Part shown: positions 53,797 through 63,213 of the stretch, one piece after another
Numbering within the stretch: position 1 is the stretch's first letter
How the letters are laid out: every line of letters starts with the position of its first letter
Source of the DNA: Magnetospirillum sp. UT-4
GTDB lineage: Bacteria > Pseudomonadota > Alphaproteobacteria > Rhodospirillales > Magnetospirillaceae
Direction: 5' to 3'
DNA length: 64,000 nucleotides
NCBI RefSeq assembly: GCF_902729435.1
Contig: NZ_LR746521.1
Location: 25,011-89,010 of the forward strand
The notes under the pieces: model-generated
Seen by the model: the letters and a program-made list of their open reading frames with translations, nothing else
Told to the model about the DNA's origin: nothing
The model's database searches: none
Position numbers and translations under genes: made by a program

Positions 53797-54294
53797 ATTC
53801 ATCACCTTCCACGAGCCGTCGGGCTGGCGGCAGGCGGTGCCGTAGGATTGCTGCTCGCGCCCGCCCACCGAGACCGTCTGCTGATATTCGCGGCAGTACT
53901 GGCCGGGCGCCGCCTCGAAGGTGCGGGTCGGGGTGATGGTGCCGTAATGGCCGCTGTCGGGGTTGTTCCACGCGATGGACTGGCCGGAGCGGGCCGATTC
54001 GAAGGCCTGGCCGCCGGCGCGGCTGGCATAGGCCTGGTCGGCGCGGTCCAGCGACGAGCCCACCTCGGAGCCGATGAAGGCGCCCAGCAGGGTGCCCACG
54101 GCGGTCATTGCCAGCTGCCCCTTGCCCTTGCCGAACTGCGAGCCGGCCAGGGCACCGCCGACGCCGCCCAGCACCGCACCGCCGGTCTGCTTCGAGATCA
54201 TCCCGCCGCCACCGCCGCCGCCGCTGTTGTAGCCGGGCTGGGCACAGGCCGAAAGCGAAAGGGCCAGAACCGCGGCGATCGCAACCTTCCTCAT
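53794..54294 (-). CDS. Glycine-zipper outer membrane lipoprotein
   Basis: A 166-residue lipoprotein. The signal ends in a lipobox (ALSLSACAQ) and is followed by a Gly-rich run and a glycine-zipper hairpin (GGAVLGGVGGALAGSQFGKGKGQ...GTLLGAFIGSEVG), then a C-terminal domain (ITPTRTFEAAPGQYCREYQQTVSVGGREQQSYGTACRQPDGSW) typical of the Rickettsia 17-kDa surface antigen family. It is predicted in the outer membrane as an envelope stress/permeability lipoprotein. Its stop codon is TAG contributed by the edge of the palindrome cluster, so the original C-terminus may have been shifted by a few residues. Confidence 0.88.
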   Translation of the reverse strand: MRKVAIAAVLALSLSACAQPGYNSGGGGGGGMISKQTGGAVLGGVGGALAGSQFGKGKGQLAMTAVGTLLGAFIGSEVGSSLDRADQAYASRAGGQAFESARSGQSIAWNNPDSGHYGTITPTRTFEAAPGQYCREYQQTVSVGGREQQSYGTACRQPDGSWKVMN

Positions 54295-54407
54295 CTTTAC
54301 CTCCACTGGACCGGGGCCGCATCGGCCCACGCTCGCGAAGATAAGCCGGAATGGAGGCGGAAGCGGGGCGCGATTATGGCGAAAGCGGGGCGGGGGGCAA
54401 AACGCAA

Positions 54408-54431
54408 ACGCCCGCCGTTGCCGGCGGGCGT
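54408..54431 (-). terminator. Terminator after trcR
   Basis: ACGCCCGCCG/CGGCGGGCGT, a perfect 10-bp stem with a 4-base loop, followed on the minus strand by TTTGCGTTTTG. A good Rho-independent terminator, about 29 bases past the trcR stop. Confidence 0.75.
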
Positions 54432-54459
54432 CATGGTCGGGATATGGGACCCGAGGGCT

Positions 54460-55029
54460 CTATTCGGCGTGGTCGCCGTCGTCGTGGTACTGGGGCGCCG
54501 TCGCGCCGACGCGGGGGTGGGCCAGGGCCACCGCCTTTTCCAGGTCGGCCTCGCTGCACAGGCCCAGGGTGACCGGGTTGCGCGGCTTGATGTTGGCGGC
54601 GTTCCAGTGGGTCTTGTCGCGCACCGACTGGATGGTCGGCTTGGTGGTGCCGATCAGCTTGCACAGCTGGGCGTCGGTCAGTTCGGGGTGGTGCTTGAGC
54701 AGCCAGGCGATGGCGTCGGGGCGGTCCTGGCGCTTGGACACCGGGGTGTAGCGGGCGCCCTTGGGCTTGGAGCGGGGCTGCGGGTAATCGGTGGCGATGA
54801 TCTTCAGGCGGCCGTCGGGATCGGCCTCGCAGCGATCGATCTCGTCACGGGTCAGCTGGCCGTTGCCGACCGGATCGAGGCCGACGATGCCGGTCGCCAC
54901 CTCGCCATCGGCGATCGCCTGCACCTCCAGCGAGTGCAGGCCGCAGAAATCGGCGATCTGCTCGAAGCTGAGGGCAGTGTTCTCGACCAGCCAAACGGCC
55001 GTCGCCTTGGGCATGAGCGGCAGTGCCAT
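54460..55029 (-). CDS. trcR: Cell-cycle transcriptional regulator TrcR (DUF1013)
   Basis: A 189-residue DUF1013 protein, found almost only in alphaproteobacteria. Visible segments are MPKATAVWLVENTALSFEQIADFCGLHSLEVQAIADGE, DRPDAIAWLLKHHPELTDAQLCKLIGTTKPTIQSVRDKTHWN, and NPVTLGLCSEADLEKAVA. The two helix-turn-helix-like units suit DNA binding. Reported homologues regulate cell-cycle genes with the CtrA network. I chose the start at MALPLMPK, which follows AAGGAGG closely; an upstream ATG is less likely. A good terminator follows. Confidence 0.9.
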   Translation of the reverse strand: MALPLMPKATAVWLVENTALSFEQIADFCGLHSLEVQAIADGEVATGIVGLDPVGNGQLTRDEIDRCEADPDGRLKIIATDYPQPRSKPKGARYTPVSKRQDRPDAIAWLLKHHPELTDAQLCKLIGTTKPTIQSVRDKTHWNAANIKPRNPVTLGLCSEADLEKAVALAHPRVGATAPQYHDDGDHAE

Positions 55030-55128
55030 GAAACCTCCTTGTGGGGTCCGCGCGGGCCGCAACCCTAGGGGCGGCCCGGGACGTCATCTGAAATGCGCGG
55101 CTAGTTATATGGGACGACCCCGCCCCGG

Positions 55129-56121
55129 TCAAACGGTGAGGACGATCTTGCCGATATGGGTATTACTCTCCATCAGCGCATGCGCCTCGGCCGCCCGTTC
55201 CAGGGGAAACGTGGCGTGGATCACCGGGCGCACGGTGCCGGCCTCGATCAGCGGCCATACCTGTGCGCGCAGCGCCTTGGCCATCCGCGCCTTGGCCTCG
55301 TCCGATTGCGGCCGCAGGGTGGAACCGGTGAGGGTCAGGCGCTTCAGCATCATCGCCATCAGGTTCAGCTCGGCGGTCGAGCCCTTCTGGAAGGCGATGT
55401 TGACCAGCCGCCCGTCGGCGGCCAGGGCCTTGAGGTTGCGGGCGATGTAATCGCCGCCGACCATGTCGAGGATGACGTCGACGCCCTTGCCGCCGGTGGC
55501 GGCCTTGACCACCTCGACGAAATCCTCGGCGGCGTAGTCGATGGCGCGGTCCGCCCCCAGGCCCCGGCAGGCCTCGCCCTTGGCCGGGCCGTTGGCGGTG
55601 GCGAAGACGGTGGCGCCCAGGGCCTTGGCCAGCTGGATGGCGGTGGTGCCGATGCCCGAGGCGCCGCCATGCACCAGGAACCGCTCGCCCGCCTGCAGCC
55701 GGCCGCGCTCGAACACGTTGTGCCAGACGGTGAAGAAGGTTTCCGGCAGCGCCGCCGCCTGCACCATGTCGAGGCCGGCGGGAACCGGCAGGCAGTGGCG
55801 GGCATCGGCCGCCACGAAATGGGCATAGCCGCCGCCGGCCACCAGGGCGCAGACGGGGTCCCCCACCGCCAAAGAGTCGACTCCCTCCCCAAGCGCGGCG
55901 ACATGGCCGGCCACCTCCAGCCCGGGCAGGTCCGAGGCGCCGGGCGGCGCCGGATAGGCGCCCTGGCGCTGCAGCACGTCGGGGCGGTTGATGCCCGCCG
56001 CCGCCACCCGGATCACCACCTGGCCGGGGGCCGGGGCGGGGACCGGCCGGGTCGCCGGCTTCAGCACATCAGGGCCGCCCGGGGCGGAAATCTCGATGCA
56101 GATCATGGTGTCCGGCAGCAT
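55129..56121 (-). CDS. NAD(P)H quinone oxidoreductase (zeta-crystallin/PIG3-like)
   Basis: A 330-residue zinc-independent medium-chain dehydrogenase. The GroES-like N-terminal part has GQVVIRVAAAGINRPDVLQRQGAYPAPPGASDLPGLEVAGHV. The nucleotide-binding part has VHGGASGIGTTAIQLAKALGATVFATANGP with a GGASGIG (GxGxxG-like) motif, and KGVDVILDMVGGDY. The family uses NADPH to reduce quinones or enones; the substrate is unknown. I chose MLPDTMICIE; MICIE five residues later is possible. It is divergent from the DUF1192 gene, 78 bases away. Confidence 0.9.
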   Translation of the reverse strand: MLPDTMICIEISAPGGPDVLKPATRPVPAPAPGQVVIRVAAAGINRPDVLQRQGAYPAPPGASDLPGLEVAGHVAALGEGVDSLAVGDPVCALVAGGGYAHFVAADARHCLPVPAGLDMVQAAALPETFFTVWHNVFERGRLQAGERFLVHGGASGIGTTAIQLAKALGATVFATANGPAKGEACRGLGADRAIDYAAEDFVEVVKAATGGKGVDVILDMVGGDYIARNLKALAADGRLVNIAFQKGSTAELNLMAMMLKRLTLTGSTLRPQSDEAKARMAKALRAQVWPLIEAGTVRPVIHATFPLERAAEAHALMESNTHIGKIVLTV

Positions 56122-56199
56122 GGGCTTGTTCCCCTTCTCCTGTCCGCGGCGGCGCCAATCTGGTACGTTCGTCCCCATATGGCAAGGACGGAGGCGGCG

Positions 56200-56382
56200 A
56201 TGGATTGGGACGACCTCGACCCCAAGACGAAGAAGCCGGCGCCCAGGGTGCTGGACACCATGGGCATCGAGGAGCTGGAAGCCTATATCGCCGACCTCGA
56301 GGCCGAAATCACCCGCGTCCGCGCCGCCATCGCCGCCAAGCGCAGCGCCCGCGCCGGCGCGGATTCGGTTTTCAGGAAATAG
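56200..56382 (+). CDS. DUF1192 family small protein
   Basis: A 60-residue protein with a helical coiled-coil region (MGIEELEAYIADLEAEITRVRAAIAAKR), matching the alphaproteobacterial DUF1192 family. GGAGG lies eight bases before the ATG at MDWDDLD. Its last 11 bases overlap the end of the convergent ATPase gene. Role unknown. Confidence 0.82.
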   Translation: MDWDDLDPKTKKPAPRVLDTMGIEELEAYIADLEAEITRVRAAIAAKRSARAGADSVFRK

Positions 56383-59068
56383 CGCGCCGCCGCAGCACCA
56401 GCTTCTCCGCCTCGATCGCCAGGAAGACCGCCAGCCCCGCCAGGGCGATGCGGCCCCAGGCGTCCAGGCCCAGGGGGGCGCTGTCGAACAGCGCCTGCAT
56501 GGGCGGGGCGTAGGTGAACAACAGCTGCCATGCCACCACCATCGCGATGGAGACCAGTGCCGGGCGGCTGCCCGTCACGGCGTCGCGCGACAGCGCCGGC
56601 GAGAGGAACCGGCGGACGCTGAGCAGGTAGACCACCTCGCCCAGCACCATGGTGTTCACCGCCACCGTGCGGGCCACCTCGATGGGGGCGCCGGCCCGGA
56701 CCTCCCACAGATAGGTCGCCAGCACCGCCGCCAGCAGCAGCACCGACACCAGCGTCACCCGCCAGGCCAGGAAGCCCGACAGCAGCGGCTCGTCGCTGCG
56801 CCGGGGCGGGCGGCGCATGACGTCGCGCTCGGCCGCCTCGAAGGACAGGGCCAGGGCCAGGGTCACCGCGGTGATCATGTTGATCCACAGGATCTGCTTG
56901 GCGGTGATGGGCAGGGTCAGGCCCAGCACCACGGCGGCCACCATCACCAGCGCCTCGCCGCCGTTGGTGGGCAGGATGAACAGGATGGCCTTCCTGAGAT
57001 TGTCGTAGACGATGCGCCCCTGCTCGACGGCATGGGCGATGGAGGCGAAATTGTCGTCGGCCAGCACCACCTCGGCCGCCTCCTTGGCCGCCTCGGTGCC
57101 GCGCGCCCCCATGGCGACGCCCACATCGGCGCGTTTCAGCGCCGGTGCGTCGTTGACGCCGTCGCCGGTCATGGCCACCACCTGGCCGGCCTGCTGCAGC
57201 GACATCACCAGGCGCAGCTTGTGCTCGGGCGAGGTGCGGGCGAACACCGCGGTGGTCTCGGTGACCTCGTGCAGGGCGGCCTCGTCGAGGCCGTCGAGAT
57301 CGGCGCCGGTTGCGACCTTGCCGCTGTCCAGGCCCAGCTGCCCGGCGATGGCGGCGGCGGTGACGGCGTGGTCGCCGGTGATCATCTTGACGGCGATGCC
57401 GGCGGCGCGGCAGCGGTGCACGGCGGCGACGGCCTCGGGGCGCGGCGGGTCGATCAACCCGACCATGCCGAGCAGGGTGAAGCCGCCCTCCAGATCCTCC
57501 AGCGCCAGCACCCGTTGGTCGGCCGGCATGGCGGCCAGGGCGATGGCCAGGACGCGCTCGCCGCGGGCGGCCATGGCCTCGGTGGCGGCGTGCCAGCGCG
57601 GCAGGTCCAGGACCTCGTCGGCGCCGTCGCGGCGCTGACGGTTGCACAAGGCGAGGATGCGCTCGGGCGCCCCCTTGGCGACGGCGAAGGCATGGCCGTG
57701 ATGGTCGTGGTTGAGGGTGGCCATCAGGCGGTTCTCGGCCTCGAAGGGAATCAGGTCGAGGCGCGGCATGCGCTTGGCTTCGAGGCCCCAATCCACGTCC
57801 AGCTTGCCGGCCAGCGCCAGCAGCGCTCCCTCCATGGGGTCGCCGGCCACCGTCCAGGCGCCGTCCCGCTCGGCCAGGTCGGCATCCGAGCACAGGGCGG
57901 CGGCGCGGGACAGTTCGACGGCGTCCGGGCAATCCGCGGGCGCCACCGCGGCGCCGTCCCGCAGCAGGCGGCCGAGGGGCGCGTAGCCCTCGCCTTCGAC
58001 GGCGTAGACGGCGGCGGCGGTCTCGACCGAGCGCACGGTCATCTCGTTGAGGGTCAGCGTCCCGGTCTTGTCGGTGCAGATGATCCCCACCGAGCCCAGG
58101 GTCTCCACCGCCGGCAGCCGCCGGATGATGGCGTTGCGCCGGGCCATGCGCTGCACCCCGATGGCCATGGTGATGGTCATGATCGCCGGCAGGCCCTCGG
58201 GGATGGCCGCCACCGCCAGCCCGACCGCGGCCAGGAACATCTCGTCGAGGGCGAAGCCGTGCACCCAGCGGCCGAAGGCGAAGGTGAAGGCCGCCACCAC
58301 CAGGATCGCCGCGGTGAGCTGGCGGCCGAACTGCGCCATCTGGCGCAGCAGCGGCGTGGTCAGGGTCGCCACCTCGGTCAGCAGCGCGCTGATGCGCCCG
58401 ATCTCGGTGGCCGCGCCGGTGGCGACCACCATGCCGGCACCGTGGCCGGCGGCGACCAGACAGCCGGAATAGGCCATGGACTGGCGGTCGCCCAGCGGCG
58501 CCTCGGCGGCGACCGGGTGGGCGGACTTGTCGGCGGGCAGCGATTCGCCGGTCAGCACCGCCTCCAGGATGCGCAGGCCCTTGGCGTGCAGCAGCCGCAG
58601 ATCGGCCGGGACCTTGTCGCCGCCCTGCAGCAGGACCACGTCGCCGACCACCAGCTCCTCGGCCGGGACCTCGAGCTTGTGCTCGTCGCGCAGCACCACC
58701 GCGGTCGGGGTCAGCATGCCGCGGATGGCCTCCATGGCCCGCTCGGCCTTGCCTTCCTGGATGAAGCCGATGACGGCGTTGATGATCACCACGCCGAAGA
58801 TCACCCCGGCATCCACCCAATGCCCGAGCATGGCGGTGACCGCGCCGGCGGCCAGCAGGACGTGGATCAGCACGTTGTTGAACTGGGCCAGCAGCATGAC
58901 CAGCGGCCCGCGCCGGCGTGCCGCCGGCAGGCGGTTGGGGCCGTCGCGCTCGAGCCGCCTGCGCGCTTCCGCGCCGGTCAGGCCGGCATGGCCGCTGTCC
59001 AGGCGGGTGTGGACCTCGTCGGTGGACAGGGCATGCCATGCGGGCGGGTTGGGAGCCGAGGAAGCCAT
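56372..59068 (-). CDS. P2-type cation-transporting ATPase
   Basis: An 898-residue P-type ATPase with a full domain set: actuator (TGES), phosphorylation site CTDKTGTLTLNE, KGAPERIL nucleotide site, and TGDGVNDAPALKRADVG hinge. The membrane helices carry PEGLP (M4), NGGEAL (M5) and WINMITAVTLAL (M6). The M4 and M5 ligands match Ca2+-ATPase (SERCA) but M6 has Ala where SERCA has Asp800, so the ion may not be calcium. Length is normal. I started at MASSAPNP. It overlaps the DUF1192 gene tail by 11 bases; there is no regulator or partner beside it. Confidence 0.9.
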   Translation of the reverse strand: MASSAPNPPAWHALSTDEVHTRLDSGHAGLTGAEARRRLERDGPNRLPAARRRGPLVMLLAQFNNVLIHVLLAAGAVTAMLGHWVDAGVIFGVVIINAVIGFIQEGKAERAMEAIRGMLTPTAVVLRDEHKLEVPAEELVVGDVVLLQGGDKVPADLRLLHAKGLRILEAVLTGESLPADKSAHPVAAEAPLGDRQSMAYSGCLVAAGHGAGMVVATGAATEIGRISALLTEVATLTTPLLRQMAQFGRQLTAAILVVAAFTFAFGRWVHGFALDEMFLAAVGLAVAAIPEGLPAIMTITMAIGVQRMARRNAIIRRLPAVETLGSVGIICTDKTGTLTLNEMTVRSVETAAAVYAVEGEGYAPLGRLLRDGAAVAPADCPDAVELSRAAALCSDADLAERDGAWTVAGDPMEGALLALAGKLDVDWGLEAKRMPRLDLIPFEAENRLMATLNHDHHGHAFAVAKGAPERILALCNRQRRDGADEVLDLPRWHAATEAMAARGERVLAIALAAMPADQRVLALEDLEGGFTLLGMVGLIDPPRPEAVAAVHRCRAAGIAVKMITGDHAVTAAAIAGQLGLDSGKVATGADLDGLDEAALHEVTETTAVFARTSPEHKLRLVMSLQQAGQVVAMTGDGVNDAPALKRADVGVAMGARGTEAAKEAAEVVLADDNFASIAHAVEQGRIVYDNLRKAILFILPTNGGEALVMVAAVVLGLTLPITAKQILWINMITAVTLALALSFEAAERDVMRRPPRRSDEPLLSGFLAWRVTLVSVLLLAAVLATYLWEVRAGAPIEVARTVAVNTMVLGEVVYLLSVRRFLSPALSRDAVTGSRPALVSIAMVVAWQLLFTYAPPMQALFDSAPLGLDAWGRIALAGLAVFLAIEAEKLVLRRRAIS

Positions 59069-59237
59069 GGGAAAACTCCTGCTGGCCGCATCCACCTCCA
59101 GGATAGGGCCATGCCCGGCAGGGCTCAAGCCGATCCGGATTGCAGGGCTTCAATATGCGCCATGTGCACTCCATGTTTATTGCGCGGCTGGCGATTTGGT
59201 ATTAGGTTTTTAGAACCAAAGTATGGTTGGTGGGGCC

Positions 59238-60815
59238 ATGGCGCTCGGTGGATTGTGGCACAGGGCACGGCAGGGCGTCGCGCGGATGCTGGCGCCCGTG
59301 GCCGACATGTTCCGGAACGACGACGACGACATCGTTCCGGTGCCGCTGCGGTCGCGCCGGGCGGAACGGGCCGACCGCAGGCGCCTGCGCCGCGCCGGCT
59401 ATCTCGATCCGTTGCAGTTCATGGAAGTGGTGGCCGGCCTGGGCCGGCGCGAGGCGAAGGAGCGGCTGCACATCTTCTCGCTCTCGGATTTCCGCAAGGC
59501 GGCCGGCGCCGAGAAGTGGAACCGCCTGGGCGGCCTGGTCGAGGTCGCCGTCGACCAGATCATCCGCCGCCACATCGATCCCGAAACCGATTTCTACACC
59601 CGCCTGGACGCCGAGACCGCGTGCGTGGTGCTGCCGCGGGCCGACCGCAAGGTGGCGCGCACCCGGGTCACCACCATCACCCGCGACATCGCCTCGCATC
59701 TGTTCGGCAATTCCGTCCTGGCCGGCCGGCGGCCGCAGGTGGTGGTGGCCAACGTGGCGCTGAGCGAGGTGCTGGGCAACCGGCGCGCCATCCGCACCGC
59801 GGTGGCCGCCGCCGCCCCCGCCGCGGCGCCGCCGCCGACCGAACCCGCCGCCGCCCAGGACATCCACCGGGTGACTCTGGCCAAGCTGCTGGGCGAGCCC
59901 GAGGCCGCCCCGGCCGCCGCGCCCTACTCGATTTCCGGCGGCCCCCGCCACGGGGGCGACGAGCCGGTGTGGACGGTGATGCACGCCGAGCCGCGCCCCC
60001 GCCCGGCCGCCGAGACCATGCCGGCCGAGGCCGAGTGGATCGACGCCGAGCTGACCCAGCGGGCGCTGGCGGCCGAGGTCGGCGGCGCCCATCTGGCGCC
60101 CGAGACCAGCCTGACCCTGGTGTGGACTCCGACCTGGGTGACCAGCAGCAGCAGCATCGGTGCCTTCCACGCCCGCGTCATCCGCCTGGACGAGGAGGGC
60201 GGCGAGGCGCTGGAGGGGGTCAACGCCTATGCCGACGCGTCGCCGGTCGAGGCGCTGACCCTCGACCGCTTCGTCGCCACCCAGGCGGCGCGCGAGCTGA
60301 CCGGCATCTTCGTCGGCAGCCGCCGCATCGGCCTGACCGTGCCGGTGCACTGGACCTCGCTGGCGCCGCGCTGGCGCGACTGCATCCGTATCCCGTTCGA
60401 GGAATGTCCGGCGACGGCACGCCGGCGTTTCCTCAAGATCGAGGTGTTCGGCCTCAACCCCGACATCTCGCCGGGCATCCTGCACAGCCTGTGCAATCCG
60501 CTGGAGGGGCTGGGCTGCGACGTCATGGTGCGCCTGCCGCTGTCGGTGCCCGAGATGATCGGCGCCATGCGCGGGGCGCGTGCGGTGGGCGTCGATCTGG
60601 CCGAACTGCCCGAGGAGGACCGGGTCGGCGACGACGAGTTGTTCGCCCGCCTGGAACGTTTCCGCGACGCCGCCCGGCGGGCCCGGGTGCCGTGCTACGT
60701 CTGGAGCGTGCGCCGCCGCGCCATGATCGAACGGCTGGTCGATGCCGGCTTCTCGCTGGTCAACGGCGCCGGCGTGATGGGCGACGTCGCCCATCCCATG
60801 GTGACGCGGCAGTGA
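59238..60815 (+). CDS. Degenerate GGDEF/EAL-like protein
   Basis: A 525-residue soluble protein. Residues about 95-180 look like a decayed diguanylate cyclase core (HIDPETDFYTRLDAETACVVLP...; no GGDEF motif seen), and residues about 380-525 look like a decayed phosphodiesterase barrel (RFLKIEVFGLNPDISPGI, RAVGVDLAELPEE, RVPCYVWSV, GFSLVNGAGVMGDV). Catalytic EAL and metal-binding acidics are not evident, so it would be a c-di-GMP effector or an orphan. I prefer the start at MALGGLW, after GGTGGGG, over an ATG 15 bases upstream. It is convergent with the histidine kinase gene. Confidence 0.65.
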   Translation: MALGGLWHRARQGVARMLAPVADMFRNDDDDIVPVPLRSRRAERADRRRLRRAGYLDPLQFMEVVAGLGRREAKERLHIFSLSDFRKAAGAEKWNRLGGLVEVAVDQIIRRHIDPETDFYTRLDAETACVVLPRADRKVARTRVTTITRDIASHLFGNSVLAGRRPQVVVANVALSEVLGNRRAIRTAVAAAAPAAAPPPTEPAAAQDIHRVTLAKLLGEPEAAPAAAPYSISGGPRHGGDEPVWTVMHAEPRPRPAAETMPAEAEWIDAELTQRALAAEVGGAHLAPETSLTLVWTPTWVTSSSSIGAFHARVIRLDEEGGEALEGVNAYADASPVEALTLDRFVATQAARELTGIFVGSRRIGLTVPVHWTSLAPRWRDCIRIPFEECPATARRRFLKIEVFGLNPDISPGILHSLCNPLEGLGCDVMVRLPLSVPEMIGAMRGARAVGVDLAELPEEDRVGDDELFARLERFRDAARRARVPCYVWSVRRRAMIERLVDAGFSLVNGAGVMGDVAHPMVTRQ

Positions 60816-60848
60816 CCGCTTCCCCGGCCAAGCCGGAGGACGGGGCGG

Positions 60849-62690
60849 CTACCGCGGCAGGGTGAAGCAGAAGCGCGAGCCCTGGCCTTCTGCGCCCGAT
60901 TCGACCCAGATGCGGCCGCCATGGCGTTCGACGATGCGCCGGCAGATGGCTAGGCCGATGCCGGTGCCTTCGAAGCTGCCCGGGGTGTGGAGGCGCTGGA
61001 ACACCTTGAACAGGCGGTCGAGCTGGTCCGCCGGGATGCCGATGCCGTTGTCCGAGACCGCGAACACCCAGCAATCGGCATCGGCGCGGCACTCCAGCGC
61101 GATCTCGGGCGGGCGTTCGCCGGTGCGGAACTTCACCGCGTTGCCGATCAGGTTCTGGAACAGGCGGGTCAGTTCGTCGCGGCTTGCCGTCACCTCCGGC
61201 CATTCGCCGGCCAGGGTGACGCGGGCGCCGGCCTCGGCGATGGCCGGCCCCAGGAACAGCAGCGCCTCGTCCACCACCTCGCGGCTGGGAAGCGGCGCCA
61301 TCGGCTCGCCCATCCGCCCGACCCGGGAATATTCCAAGAGCGAGACCAGCATGCCGTCCATGCGGGCGGCGCCCTCGGTGACGAAGCCCATCATCTCGCG
61401 GGTCTCGTCGTCCAGGGCGGCGGCCAGCTTGCGTTCCAGCAGCTGGGTATAGGCGCGCACCATCCGCAGCGGCTGGCGCAGATCGTGGGACACCACGTAG
61501 GCGAACTGCTCGAGATCGGTGTTGGAGCGCGCGAGTTCCTCGGATTGCAGGGCGAGGCGGTCGAGCAGCTGGCGTTCGGCCATGCGCGCCATTTCCGCCT
61601 CGAGCACGTTGCCGCAGGCGCCCACCAGCGGGCCGAGGTATTCGGCCACCGCCGCGCCATAGCCGCCGGGCCGGTCGAGCAGGGCCAACACCGCCAGGGT
61701 GCGGCCGTCGCCGACGATGGGCACCGCCAGGGCCGACCCGGCGCCGCCGCCGGGGGCGTTGTCGATCACCGGCCCGCTGGCGGCCAGCACGGCGGCCACC
61801 GCCGTGGCCAAGGCCGGCAGGTGGTGGTCGGCGAGGGCGGCGGTCTCGATCGCCTGGATGCCGCCGCCGGTGCGCCGCGCCGCGGCGCACAGACCGTGCC
61901 GGCCTTCCGTCGCCGAAACCCTGGCGACGAAGCCGGAGTCGGACCCGGTCAGCTCGACGGCCTGACGCAGGACCATGCCGTAGCGTTCCTGCGGGTCGGC
62001 GCTGGAAATGAACCCGGCCTGCAGCGCATCGATGGCCTTGCGCAGGCGGTTGTCGGCCTCCACCGCCGCCGCCGCCTTGCGCAGGTCGGCGTCGCGGGCG
62101 CGCAGCAAATTGATGTTCCGGCTCTGGCGCAGCAGCATGATGGCCAACGCCATCCCGAAGATGCCGAACAGGGCCAGCATGATCAGCATGCCTTGGCGGT
62201 GACCGGAGAGGTAGGCGCGCTGAACCGAGGCCTGCTCCATGGAATCCTGGAAATTGGCGTCGGTCAGCTGTTTGATGTCGGCCCGGACGGCGGCAATCGC
62301 CTCCAACCGCTGCCGCAGCGCGTCGGGCGTGATTTCCCCGCCCAGGAGGGTGTCGAGGGCGGCCAGTTCGCGTTCGAGCAGGGCGCCCACCGGCAGGCCG
62401 TAGAGGCTACGGTTGTCGCGCTGGCGCAAAGCCGCCAGGTCGAGATGGAAGCCCAGGCGCTCCACGCTTTCCGGCCGCGGGTCGGCGACCGCCAGGCGCA
62501 GCGCCCACTCCAGGTCGGCGACGTCGTACAGCAGCGCCGAGAAGTCGCGCTCGCGGTGCAGCGACTGAACGGGAAGCGCCTCTTCGACCCGGGCGACGGT
62601 GGACAGCACGTGCAGGCTGCCGAACAGCGTCACCGCCGCCACCAGGACGGCGACCAGATGGAATCGGCTGAGCTTGGACCCTGCGTGCAT
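60849..62690 (-). CDS. Membrane sensor histidine kinase with GAF domain
   Basis: A 613-residue kinase. Two membrane helices (about residues 10-30 and 155-185) bound a periplasmic sensor domain. A coiled linker leads into a GAF-like domain (about residues 210-370), then HisKA with VVSHDLRQPLRMV (phosphorylated His), an N-box (LFQNLIGNAVKFR) and G-boxes (DNGIGIP, FEGTGIGLAICRRI). The kinase resembles bacteriophytochrome-type HisKA kinases. It starts four bases after the upstream gene's end, so they form an operon. The signal is unknown. Confidence 0.92.
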   Translation of the reverse strand: MHAGSKLSRFHLVAVLVAAVTLFGSLHVLSTVARVEEALPVQSLHRERDFSALLYDVADLEWALRLAVADPRPESVERLGFHLDLAALRQRDNRSLYGLPVGALLERELAALDTLLGGEITPDALRQRLEAIAAVRADIKQLTDANFQDSMEQASVQRAYLSGHRQGMLIMLALFGIFGMALAIMLLRQSRNINLLRARDADLRKAAAAVEADNRLRKAIDALQAGFISSADPQERYGMVLRQAVELTGSDSGFVARVSATEGRHGLCAAARRTGGGIQAIETAALADHHLPALATAVAAVLAASGPVIDNAPGGGAGSALAVPIVGDGRTLAVLALLDRPGGYGAAVAEYLGPLVGACGNVLEAEMARMAERQLLDRLALQSEELARSNTDLEQFAYVVSHDLRQPLRMVRAYTQLLERKLAAALDDETREMMGFVTEGAARMDGMLVSLLEYSRVGRMGEPMAPLPSREVVDEALLFLGPAIAEAGARVTLAGEWPEVTASRDELTRLFQNLIGNAVKFRTGERPPEIALECRADADCWVFAVSDNGIGIPADQLDRLFKVFQRLHTPGSFEGTGIGLAICRRIVERHGGRIWVESGAEGQGSRFCFTLPR

Positions 62691-62694
62691 CCGG

Positions 62695-63213
62695 TCAGGG
62701 ACTCGCCGGCTCGAGGCTTTCCAGCAGCCACACCCAGCGCAGGCGGTAGATCGTGTCGTGCAGTTCCTTGTCCATGTCGCGCGGATAGATGATGCGCAAC
62801 GGCCCCTTGTCGCGGACCGCCATGGGCTTGCCATCGCGGCGGGTGGCCACCAGGATCGGCCATCTGGTCCAGTCGCGGCCGGGGATGACCTGCGAGAAGC
62901 CGTCGCGGGCGGTCGCCTTCACCGCGGCGGCGTCGCCCAGGCCCGCCCGCTTCAGCACGTCGGCCAGCAGCGGGCCCTCGTAGGTGCCGTCGTCGGCCGG
63001 CCAGAACGTCGAGGTGGTGACGCGGTGGAGCGGCAGCGCTTCGAGATCGGCCGGACTGAATACGGTCCGGGCGCCAGTGGCGCCGACCTTGAGGACCGGC
63101 TCGCCCGCCTGCAGGCGGGGAAGCTCGACCGGCACCGGCACCGCCGCATTCTGGGCCGGTGCGGGGGGCGCAAGCAGCATCAGGAATGCAACAACCACAA
63201 GACGAAACGTCAC
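62695..63213 (-). CDS. Periplasmic molybdopterin-fold (sulfite oxidase-like) protein
   Basis: A 172-residue secreted protein with a signal peptide (MTFRLVVVAFLMLLAPPAPAQ). The mature part has segments of the SUOX/oxidoreductase molybdopterin-binding fold: LEALPLHRVTTSTFW, YEGPLLADVLKRAGL, RPRDG-like ATRRDGKPMAVRDKGPLRIIYP. It lacks the Cys that ligates Mo in enzymes, so it probably binds something else as a sensor. Its stop lies immediately before the kinase start, suggesting that it feeds the kinase's periplasmic domain. Confidence 0.8.
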   Translation of the reverse strand: MTFRLVVVAFLMLLAPPAPAQNAAVPVPVELPRLQAGEPVLKVGATGARTVFSPADLEALPLHRVTTSTFWPADDGTYEGPLLADVLKRAGLGDAAAVKATARDGFSQVIPGRDWTRWPILVATRRDGKPMAVRDKGPLRIIYPRDMDKELHDTIYRLRWVWLLESLEPASP

